From Rhodospirillales bacterium (GTDB taxonomy: Bacteria > Pseudomonadota > Alphaproteobacteria > Acetobacterales > Acetobacteraceae), in the NCBI GenBank assembly GCA_028866335.1, contig JAGWIL010000114.1, forward strand, positions 1 through 5,756: 5,756 nucleotides of DNA, in the 5' to 3' direction. Below, in pieces: positions 1 through 5,756 of this stretch. Positions within the stretch are counted from its first letter, which is position 1. Each line of letters opens with the position of its first letter. Position numbers and translations under genes: made by a program. The notes under the pieces were generated by a model. The model worked only from the letters and a program-made list of their open reading frames with translations. It searched no databases and was not told the DNA's origin.

Positions 1-1
1 T

Positions 2-1600
2 CACGACAAAAACCTTATCGGCACAAACCGGTTCAACGCGCCGGATGCCGCCGGCAAGGTTTATCTGCCCGCCATGTTGCAGGCCGCCCAAGCCGGGCAG
101 GTATTTTATCAGCATTACCAGTTTCCCCGTATGCCCGGCGGCACGCCGGAGCCAAAACTAAGCGCCATGGTCGGCATCCCTGAATGGGGATGGGCGCTGG
201 GAACCGGCGTTTATATCGATGGCGTGTATGCCGAACTGGCCAGCACGCTCACATCTCTGGCGCTCATCTTTATTCCACTTTTGGCGCTGTATCTCGCCGG
301 AGCACTTTTCGCCCGCCGCCAAATCTCCACCATGCTGCGAGATTTAAGCCGCGCCATGCACCGCCTTGCGGGCGGGGACCTTGAAACCCGCATCCCTTGC
401 GCTGGCCGGTCGGACGAGCTGGGCACCATGGCCGCTGCATTGGCAAATTTCCGCGAGAACGCCGCGCAAAAACGCAAGCTGGAAACCGAAGCCGAGGCCA
501 CCCGCCGCGCGGCGGAAACCCAGCGCCAAACCCGCGAACAGGAAGAAGCGTGCCAAACCGCTGAGCTTGCGGATATGATGAAGCGTCTGGGAGCCGGGCT
601 CGGCCAGCTTGCCGGTGGCGACCTTGCCTCCCGGCTGGATGTGGCGTTTCCCGCCGCTTACGAAAAACTGCGAGTGGATTTTAACGACGCTTTGGCTCAG
701 CTTCAGGAAACCATGCAATCCATCGGGCAAAACGCTTCTGGCGTGCGAACCGGTGCGGCTGAAATGACCCGCGCGGCGGATGACCTTGCCAAACGTACGG
801 AGCGCCAAGCCGCGGCGTTAGAAGAAACCGTGGCGGCGCTGGGCAGCGTTACCGGCACGGTAAAGCAAACCGCCACAAGCGCTGAGGGCGCTTTGAAGGT
901 GGTGAACATCGCGCATGACGATGCTGAACGCTCTGGCAGCGTAATGCGCGAGGCCGTGGGGGCGATGAGCGAGATCGAGGCTTCCTCCCGTCAGATCGGC
1001 AATATCATTGGCGTTATCGATGAAATTGCCTTCCAAACCAATCTTCTGGCGCTAAATGCGGGGGTTGAGGCAGCCCGCGCGGGCGATGCCGGGCGTGGCT
1101 TCGCCGTAGTCGCCACCGAGGTTCGGGCATTGGCGCAGCGTTCGGCAGGGGCTGCGAAAGAGATTAAATCTCTCATCTCTACCTCCGGCGCGCAGGTGGA
1201 AGCTGGGGTGCGGCTTGTGGGCGAAACCGGCATTGCACTTGAGCATATTGTTGAACAGGTGAACGCGCTGAACAAAATGGTGGAGGAAATTGCCCATTCC
1301 GCCAAGCTTCAAGCCACAGGTCTGGCCGAGGTGAACGCCGCAATGGGCCAGATGGACCAGATGACCCAGCAAAACGCCGCAATGGTTGAACAAGCCAATG
1401 CCGCCAGCCACACTCTCTCAACTGAGGCGGGCACACTGGAATCACTCATCGGGCGCTTTAACCTTGGCTTTGAGCCTGAAATAGCGCCGCTGAGACCCGC
1501 TTACACAGCGCCAATTGCACCCGCACCGGTTAAAACCACCAGCCTTGCCGGAAGTTTCAAGAAAATGCCCGCAGGGGATGATGACTGGTCCGAGTTTTAA
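2..1600 (+). CDS. Methyl-accepting chemotaxis protein, 3' part (Cache-TM-HAMP-MA), 5' end outside window
   Basis: This is a transmembrane chemoreceptor that senses a ligand outside the cytoplasm and controls the CheA kinase through CheW. The frame is open from base 2 and has no start in the window; the Met at base 74 lies inside the sensor domain, so it is not the true start. Of 532 visible residues, about 1-75 match the C-terminal half of a single Cache (sCache_2-like) domain, with the characteristic '[14 protein letters not shown]'. A membrane helix spans about 83-104, HAMP about 105-158, then a charged coiled linker and a second HAMP-like segment (about 195-240). The signalling domain has a methylation-type segment near 268-276 (QAAALEET) and a tip at about 336-372 ([20 protein letters not shown]). 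Against E. coli Tsr, recalled from memory, both arms align without gaps, suggesting the 36-heptad class. A Pro/Ala-rich tail of about 45 residues ends in DWSEF. The first membrane helix and most of the sensor lie upstream. Ligand unknown. Confidence 0.95.
   Translation, partial: HDKNLIGTNRFNAPDAAGKVYLPAMLQAAQAGQVFYQHYQFPRMPGGTPEPKLSAMVGIPEWGWALGTGVYIDGVYAELASTLTSLALIFIPLLALYLAGALFARRQISTMLRDLSRAMHRLAGGDLETRIPCAGRSDELGTMAAALANFRENAAQKRKLETEAEATRRAAETQRQTREQEEACQTAELADMMKRLGAGLGQLAGGDLASRLDVAFPAAYEKLRVDFNDALAQLQETMQSIGQNASGVRTGAAEMTRAADDLAKRTERQAAALEETVAALGSVTGTVKQTATSAEGALKVVNIAHDDAERSGSVMREAVGAMSEIEASSRQIGNIIGVIDEIAFQTNLLALNAGVEAARAGDAGRGFAVVATEVRALAQRSAGAAKEIKSLISTSGAQVEAGVRLVGETGIALEHIVEQVNALNKMVEEIAHSAKLQATGLAEVNAAMGQMDQMTQQNAAMVEQANAASHTLSTEAGTLESLIGRFNLGFEPEIAPLRPAYTAPIAPAPVKTTSLAGSFKKMPAGDDDWSEF
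1583..1597 (+). other. C-terminal CheR/CheB tether pentapeptide DWSEF of the chemoreceptor
   Basis: The last five codons before the stop encode D-W-S-E-F, which fits the x-W-x-x-F/Y pentapeptide that tethers the methyltransferase CheR, and in some species CheB, to chemoreceptors (NWETF in E. coli Tsr and Tar). It sits at the very end of a flexible Pro/Ala-rich tail after the signalling domain, as expected for a tether. The motif is seen directly; its binding role is inferred from the family. Confidence 0.7.
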
Positions 1601-1607
1601 AACCATA

Positions 1608-1623
1608 TGTTCCACGTGGAACA
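1608..1623. promoter_or_regulatory. parS: Putative parS centromere site (ParB-binding palindrome)
   Basis: The 16-bp sequence TGTTCCACGTGGAACA is a perfect palindrome. It differs by one base from the B. subtilis parS sequence as I recall it (TGTTCCACGTGAAACA), and keeps the GTT-CAC-GTG-AAC framework of chromosomal parS. The symmetry extends to 22 bp (1605-1626). It lies 7 bases after the chemoreceptor stop and 9 bases before the holA stop, filling most of the gap between these convergent genes. ParB binds parS, spreads and loads SMC, and with ParA segregates the origin region. Adjacency to holA supports the call, since parAB often lies next to holA in alphaproteobacteria. The same palindrome could fold as a hairpin in RNA, so a terminator role is an alternative. 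Confidence 0.8.
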
Positions 1624-1632
1624 TATATAAGC

Positions 1633-2643
1633 TCACCCCCGGCTGGCGGTTCTTGCACGGGCCGCCAGCGCCAACATCGTTTGGCGGCAATAATCCTGGT
1701 CGGGGATATGGGTGGTTTTACAGGCGGTTTCCGCCGCCAGCGCCGCCGCCAGCGCCTGGTTCACCGCTGGTAAGCTCCAGAGCCGCAGCATTTTTTGCAC
1801 CATCGGTTGGCGCTTGAAAAACACGGGCGGGCGCATTCCGGCCATGGCTTCCTGGGCGGAAGCGCCTTGCGCCATTGCCGCCGCTGCCAAGCGCAGGCGC
1901 AAAAGCTCTGAGAGCAGCACCCTTATCAACCCCACCGGCGAAGCGCCTTCCTCATAGGCTAGGGCCAACGCCTTATCGGCCCCGGCAAGGTCTCCGGTGA
2001 GGGCAAAATCTATGGCGTCGCTCATCGAGGTGTCGCCACCATCGGCCAGAATGGATGATACATCGGCCTGAGACAGTGATTTTTCCGCCCCGGCATAAAG
2101 AGCGAGAACTTCCAGCGCCTGGCCAAGCGGACCCTCCTCGCCTGTTAGGTTCTGCGCCGCCCAGTTCGCGGCGTCTTGCTCTATCGTCACATCCTGTGCG
2201 CGCAGCCGGGCGGTGATAACTTGCGGCAACCGGGCGGCATCAATCGCATAGCAAGCGATGCTGGCCACGGCAGTAGATTTCTCGGCCAAGGCCCGCAACT
2301 TGGATTTCGGGGTAAGCTCACCGGCTTCCAAAATCACCAGCCCATCCGGCGTTGTTTCTGTTAATTTTTCTAACGCTTTGACAATGGCCTCGCTTGCCCC
2401 CCGCACCCGAACAACGCGCTTGCCGCCGGTGAGGGACGCAGCAAAGGCCTCTGCCAGCAACGCATCCGGCGCGGGGTTGAACAGCTCGGCAAAACGGAAC
2501 GGGTCGTTCAGCGCCCCCGGCACGCTGCGCGTCAGGGCATGGCCACGTTCGGCCACCAACCCGGCATCTGGCCCATGCAAAAGAACCAGGCCGGTGCTGG
2601 GAGATTTTAAAAACGCGTCAACCCGTCCGGCACCCAGCTTCAT
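1633..2643 (-). CDS. holA: DNA polymerase III subunit delta
   Basis: Delta is the clamp-loader subunit that opens the beta sliding clamp so it can be loaded on primed DNA during replication. The 336-residue product is of normal family length. Residues 18-39 (VLLHGPDAG and following) match the AAA+-like N-terminal fold, which in delta lacks a working Walker A. Residues 70-85 (SLTGGKRVVRVRGAS) and 102-132 (LVILEAGELTPKSKLRALAE, then the IACY segment) are family landmarks. The C-terminal collar region carries PPVFFKRQP, an LRLWS segment and AETACKTTHIP, typical of alphaproteobacterial HolA. The ATG overlaps the lptE stop as ATGA, and the bases before it are pyrimidine-rich with no Shine-Dalgarno sequence, so translation probably depends on ribosomes finishing lptE. 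A 26-bp imperfect-copy tract (1731-1756, 12-bp period) encodes an Ala/Leu helix near the C terminus. It faces the chemoreceptor gene across a 32-base gap. Confidence 0.95.
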   Translation of the reverse strand: MKLGAGRVDAFLKSPSTGLVLLHGPDAGLVAERGHALTRSVPGALNDPFRFAELFNPAPDALLAEAFAASLTGGKRVVRVRGASEAIVKALEKLTETTPDGLVILEAGELTPKSKLRALAEKSTAVASIACYAIDAARLPQVITARLRAQDVTIEQDAANWAAQNLTGEEGPLGQALEVLALYAGAEKSLSQADVSSILADGGDTSMSDAIDFALTGDLAGADKALALAYEEGASPVGLIRVLLSELLRLRLAAAAMAQGASAQEAMAGMRPPVFFKRQPMVQKMLRLWSLPAVNQALAAALAAETACKTTHIPDQDYCRQTMLALAARARTASRG

Positions 2644-3161
2644 GAATTAGGATGGAGGCGAAACCAGGCGGTAAGCTGGGCGGTAATCTGCGCGGAAATT
2701 TGCTGGGCAAGCTGGCCTTGCACCGTATCGCTCTCAAGGTTCGAGGCGAAATATTGCTGGTCGATCACATTCAGCGCGTCCATCGCCGTGGCGTTACCAG
2801 TGGTGAGGGTGACACCCGGGTTGCCGATGGGCGTTAGTTTCCAGGTGGCGGTGGCGTTGAAGCGGTTGCGGGTGGTGGAGCTATCCGCCTGAATACCCAC
2901 GCCGGTTTGAACAACCCTGTAGCTTACCGCTAGCGTATAAAGTTCGGTTGTTGGCGCGCCGTTTGTGTAGAGTTGTTGTTGCAGCTCCTGGCGCAGAACC
3001 TGCCCGGTGCGATCCGGGATATTGCCCACCTGCACGGTTTCCAGAGCCGCGCTGGCGCCCTGGCCCTGCGCCCCGCCGTAAAGCGGCGAAAACCCGCAAG
3101 CCGAGAGGGCAAAAAGGGCAAAAAGGGCAAAAAGGGCAAAAGGCTTACGGTTTAACGACAA
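2640..3161 (-). CDS. lptE: LPS-assembly lipoprotein LptE
   Basis: LptE is the outer-membrane lipoprotein that plugs and assembles the LptD barrel, the last step of lipopolysaccharide export. The 173-residue product starts with a lipoprotein signal peptide: Arg5/Lys6, a hydrophobic core made of four Phe-Ala-Leu units (residues 8-19), and a lipobox L19-S20-A21-C22. Cys22 is followed by GFSPLYG, the usual start of mature alphaproteobacterial LptE. The mature part (about 152 residues) is rich in beta-type sequence, including [10 protein letters not shown] and [13 protein letters not shown], and ends in a helix. The start is a TTG at 3161: the frame has a TGA two codons upstream and no ATG or GTG before the signal peptide, and an AGGA lies 9 nt upstream. 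The start lies inside the leuS 3' end. Mature sequence similarity is low across the family, so the name rests on the lipobox, GFSPLYG and gene order. Confidence 0.92.
   Translation of the reverse strand: MSLNRKPFALFALFALFALSACGFSPLYGGAQGQGASAALETVQVGNIPDRTGQVLRQELQQQLYTNGAPTTELYTLAVSYRVVQTGVGIQADSSTTRNRFNATATWKLTPIGNPGVTLTTGNATAMDALNVIDQQYFASNLESDTVQGQLAQQISAQITAQLTAWFRLHPNS
3106..3141. repeat. Perfect 9-bp tandem repeat, four copies, in the lptE signal peptide
   Basis: The plus-strand unit AGGGCAAAA occurs exactly four times head to tail with no mismatch. On the lptE coding strand it reads TTT GCC CTT/C, giving Phe-Ala-Leu four times, which is the entire hydrophobic core of the signal peptide. 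Because the unit is three codons, gain or loss by slippage would keep the frame and change the core length by three residues per unit. Confidence 0.95.
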
Positions 3162-5706
3162 AATTCACGATCCTACCGGGCACATAAATTTGTTTAACAA
3201 CGGTTTGCGTACCTATTGTGCCCGCCACGGCCTCCTTGGCAAGCGGAATGGCAATATCCTCCCCCGCACCGGCGGGAACCAATATGGTGCCGCGCAATTT
3301 GCCGTTCACCTGCACGGCCACGGTGAGCTCATCCACCACCAGCAAAGCCGGGTCGGCTTTCGGCCAGGGTTGCTGGGCGGCAAGGCCCGCGCCAGGGCGG
3401 AGTTTTGCATAAAGATGCTCCGCCAGATGCGGAATAAGCGGGGCGGCGAGGCGGGACATGATCTCCATCGCCTCGAACCTTGCAGCCTGCATGTCTGGTG
3501 TTTCAGCCGGCGCGGCAACGGCGTTCAAAAGCTCGTAAAGCCGCGCGACAGCCAGGTTGAAGGCGAAGCTTTCCAGCGCCTGGGTAATGGCTTCAATCGA
3601 GCGGTGGGTAAGCTGGCGGAGCTTTTTGGCCTCCGCGCCATAGGTTTCCACAGCAACCGGGCCGGATTTGGCGATCTCCTCCCCCACGCGGGCGAGGCGT
3701 TGCAGAAACCGGTAAGACCCCTGCACACCGGATTCCGTCCATTCCACATCGCGTTCCGGCGGATTGTCCGAGAGGACAAACCAGCGTGCCGTATCCGCGC
3801 CGAAGCGTTCCACGATGGCACCGGGGTCCACCGTGTTGCGCTTGGATTTGGACATTTTCTCCACCCGGCCGACGGTAATGGCCTCGCCGGTGGATTTTAA
3901 AACCGCACCGTCGCCCGTGCGGGTAATCTCCTCCGGGTAGAGCCATTTGCCCGCCGCATCCTTATAGGATTCATGCGTGACCATGCCCTGGGTGAAGAGG
4001 CCGGCGAAGGGTTCGTCCACCGCAACATGGCCGGTTTTGTGCATGGCCCGGGTGAAGAAGCGGGCATAGAGCAGATGCAAAATCGCGTGCTCGATGCCGC
4101 CGACATATTGGTCCACCGGCAGCCAGGAATTGGCCGCTTCAGGGTTTGTGGGGGTTTGCGCGTTCGGCGCGGTGAAACGGGCAAAATACCAGGAGCTGTC
4201 GATAAACGTGTCGAACGTATCTGTTTCACGCGTCGCGGGCTTGCCGCAGGCGGGGCAGTTTACGTGCCGCCAAATGGGGTGGTGGTCCAGCGGGTTGCCG
4301 GGTTTCTCGAAACTCACATCCTTCGGCAATTCCACGGGGAGCTGATCCGCAGGCACGGGCTGCGGGCCGCACGCTTCGCAATGGATAACCGGAATGGGGC
4401 AGCCCCAGTATCGCTGACGGGAAATGCCCCAATCGCGCAAGCGCCAGTTCTGCACCGCTTTGCCGACGCCCAGCTTTTCCAACTCGGCGATGGCGGCGGG
4501 TTTGGCGTCCTTCGTGGCAAGGCCGGAAAGAAAGCCGGAATTGACAATAAACCCGTCGCCATCCAGCGCCTTATTGGCGATTTCCGACGTGGTGTTGGGC
4601 TCGGCTGAGACCACAACCGGCACGGGAAGGTTATATTTGCGGGCGAAATCGAGGTCCCTCTGGTCGCCACAGGGGCAGCCGAAAATCGCTCCCGTGCCGT
4701 ATTCCATCAGCACGAAATTGGCGATCCAGACCGGGTGGGATTGGCCGGTGAAGGGGTTGATGACCTCCAGCCCCGTGGCGATGCCACGTTTTTCAGCGGA
4801 TTCAATCGCGGCTTCCGAGGTGCCCTGGCTGGCGCATTCCGCGATGAAAGCGGCCGCGGCGGGATTTGTTTCGGCCACCATTTTCGCCAGCGGATGCTCA
4901 GCCGCGATGGCGAGGAAGGACATGCCGAACAACGTATCCGGCCGGGTGGTATAGACCGTGATGGAATCTTCGCTGCCCGCCAGCTTGAAGCTGACCTCCG
5001 CGCCCTGGGAATGCCCGATCCAGTTTTCCTGCATCAGCTTCACCCGCTCGGGCCAGCGGTTGAGCGTATTCAGCCCGTCCAGTAGGTCTTGTGCGGCATC
5101 GGTGATTTTCAGGAACCATTGGGAGAGTTTTTTCTTCTCAACCAGCGCGCCAGAGCGCCAGCCGCGCCCATCCACTACCTGCTCGTTGGCGAGCACGGTC
5201 ATGTCCACCGGGTCCCAGTTCACACTGGCTTCGCGGCGTTCAACCAGCCCGGCTTTCCAGAAATCCAGGAAGAGTTTCTGCTGTTCGCCATAATAAGCCA
5301 CATCGCAGGTGGCAAATTCGCGCGACCAATCCAGCGAAAACCCCATGCGCTTCAGCTCGGCGCGCATATTGGCGATGTTTTTATAGGTCCAATCCGCCGG
5401 GTTGGAGTTGTTTTCGCGGGCGGCGTTTTCAGCCGGCAGGCCAAACGCGTCCCACCCCATGGGGTGAAGCACGGCAAAACCCTGGGCGCGTTTGTAACGC
5501 GCCACCACATCGCCCAGCGTGTAATTGCGCACATGGCCCATATGGATTTTGCCGGAGGGGTAGGGGAACATCTCCAGCACATAATATTTGGGCTGGTCGC
5601 CGCTGGGCACATCCTCGGCCTTAAAGCAGGCGTGGCTCTCCCATTGGGCCTGCCAATGGGGTTCGGATGCTGAAAAATCGTAACGGGCGGGTTCGGTATC
5701 GGACAT
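3145..5706 (-). CDS. leuS: Leucyl-tRNA synthetase (LeuRS)
   Basis: This class Ia synthetase charges tRNA-Leu with leucine in the cytoplasm and hydrolyses mischarged products in an inserted CP1 editing domain. The 853 residues are close to the usual bacterial length of about 860. The catalytic HIGH motif is H55-M-G-H58, followed by [16 protein letters not shown] (81-96). The editing domain shows TTRPDT (253-258) and GCPCGDQRD (343-351), where D351 aligns with the E. coli editing aspartate D345. Two CxxC pairs (C443/C446 and C484/C487) look like a zinc ribbon. [15 protein letters not shown] (494-508) and [16 protein letters not shown] (536-551) are core LeuRS signatures, and KMSKS is 617-621. 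The tRNA-binding C-terminal domain includes VQVNGKLRG (799-806). The start ATG at 5706 begins the usual N-terminal [16 protein letters not shown] region; only a weak AGG, 7 nt upstream, precedes it. The residue before D348 is Gly rather than the usual His. Confidence 0.98.
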   Translation of the reverse strand: MSDTEPARYDFSASEPHWQAQWESHACFKAEDVPSGDQPKYYVLEMFPYPSGKIHMGHVRNYTLGDVVARYKRAQGFAVLHPMGWDAFGLPAENAARENNSNPADWTYKNIANMRAELKRMGFSLDWSREFATCDVAYYGEQQKLFLDFWKAGLVERREASVNWDPVDMTVLANEQVVDGRGWRSGALVEKKKLSQWFLKITDAAQDLLDGLNTLNRWPERVKLMQENWIGHSQGAEVSFKLAGSEDSITVYTTRPDTLFGMSFLAIAAEHPLAKMVAETNPAAAAFIAECASQGTSEAAIESAEKRGIATGLEVINPFTGQSHPVWIANFVLMEYGTGAIFGCPCGDQRDLDFARKYNLPVPVVVSAEPNTTSEIANKALDGDGFIVNSGFLSGLATKDAKPAAIAELEKLGVGKAVQNWRLRDWGISRQRYWGCPIPVIHCEACGPQPVPADQLPVELPKDVSFEKPGNPLDHHPIWRHVNCPACGKPATRETDTFDTFIDSSWYFARFTAPNAQTPTNPEAANSWLPVDQYVGGIEHAILHLLYARFFTRAMHKTGHVAVDEPFAGLFTQGMVTHESYKDAAGKWLYPEEITRTGDGAVLKSTGEAITVGRVEKMSKSKRNTVDPGAIVERFGADTARWFVLSDNPPERDVEWTESGVQGSYRFLQRLARVGEEIAKSGPVAVETYGAEAKKLRQLTHRSIEAITQALESFAFNLAVARLYELLNAVAAPAETPDMQAARFEAMEIMSRLAAPLIPHLAEHLYAKLRPGAGLAAQQPWPKADPALLVVDELTVAVQVNGKLRGTILVPAGAGEDIAIPLAKEAVAGTIGTQTVVKQIYVPGRIVNFVVKP
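3171..3177 (-). promoter_or_regulatory. Ribosome binding site deciding the TTG start of lptE
   Basis: On the coding strand, GGTAGGA lies within the last leuS codons, with AGGA ending 9 nt before the TTG at 3161. Together with the in-frame stop just upstream, this supports the TTG as the true start and explains how lptE can be translated from inside leuS. Confidence 0.55.
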
Positions 5707-5756
5707 GGTGGCGCCTGTTTATCCTCAAGGGCCCGGCGCCGCCAAGGGCAGGTGGT

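Larger units (their letters stand above)
1633..5706 (-). other. leuS-lptE-holA operon
   Basis: Three genes run in the same direction with overlapping ends: leuS and lptE share 17 nt (3145-3161), and lptE and holA share 4 nt (2640-2643, ATGA). No internal gap could hold a promoter or terminator outside coding sequence, so a single transcript starting upstream of leuS is the simplest reading. leuS-lptE-holA is a recurring order in alphaproteobacteria. I see no convincing promoter in the 50 bases available upstream of leuS. Confidence 0.85.

Noticed and set aside
74..76. ATG at base 74 as the start of the chemoreceptor
   Set aside because: The frame continues open to the window edge, and the 24 residues before this Met (HDKNLIGTN onward) are good Cache-domain sequence, so the gene begins upstream.
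344..1411. Minus-strand open frames inside the chemoreceptor gene
   Set aside because: The plus strand encodes unmistakable HAMP and MA signalling domains; the antisense frames have low-complexity, unrecognisable products.
1731..1756. 12-bp period repeat, just over two copies, in the 3' part of holA
   Set aside because: It encodes an Ala/Leu-rich helix and is short; codon bias on an alanine-rich segment is enough to explain it.
1515..1817. Plus-strand open frame spanning the MCP 3' end, the parS gap and the holA 3' end
   Set aside because: It crosses two well-supported genes in other frames, and its product is Pro-rich with no recognisable domain.
3190..5673. Long open frames on the plus strand opposite leuS (for example 3190-3900, 3973-4608, 5089-5673)
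   Set aside because: They are antisense to a strongly conserved LeuRS coding region, resemble no known family, and are expected from GC-rich codon bias on the opposite strand.
5710..5740. Two GGCGCC copies (5710-5715 and 5735-5740) upstream of the leuS start that could pair into a stem enclosing a GAGGA sequence
   Set aside because: The stem is only 6 bp with a 19-nt loop in GC-rich DNA, the GAGGA is too far from the start codon (15 nt), and the region is cut by the window edge. I see no T-box or leader-peptide features.

Overview
The window looks like chromosomal DNA from an alphaproteobacterium. It is moderately GC-rich, and it carries the gene run leuS-lptE-holA, with LptE and HolA of alphaproteobacterial type. 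It also holds a methyl-accepting chemotaxis protein (MCP) ending in a W-x-x-F tether of the kind common in that class. I cannot fix the genus. A Rhodospirillales/Acetobacteraceae-like member is a guess from protein flavour only.

Layout. Bases 2-1600 (+) hold the 3' part of an MCP gene: the end of a Cache sensor domain, one membrane helix, HAMP, a full signalling hairpin and a C-terminal pentapeptide. The gene starts upstream of the window. Bases 1601-1632 are a very short intergenic gap between convergent genes, almost filled by a perfect palindrome whose 16-bp core, TGTTCCACGTGGAACA, reads as a chromosomal parS (ParB-binding) site. Bases 1633-5706 (-) are a tightly packed operon, transcribed leuS (leucyl-tRNA synthetase), lptE (LPS-assembly lipoprotein), holA (DNA polymerase III delta subunit). 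The genes overlap by 17 and 4 nt, so they are probably translationally coupled. Bases 5707-5756 are the leuS leader, cut by the window edge.

How the parts relate. The operon joins three essential housekeeping jobs: tRNA charging, lipopolysaccharide export to the outer membrane, and clamp loading in replication. The parS site beside holA suggests the window lies in the origin-proximal part of the chromosome, where alphaproteobacteria often keep parA-parB next to holA. Here an MCP gene occupies the position facing holA.

I do not see an undescribed multi-gene system. The points most worth a second look are the parS site, a perfect 9-bp x 4 tandem repeat that builds the hydrophobic core of the LptE signal peptide, and an atypical Cys-Gly pair in the LeuRS editing pocket. 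There is no RNA gene, CRISPR array, insertion sequence or phage remnant that I can support, and no gene-free stretch longer than about 50 bases.
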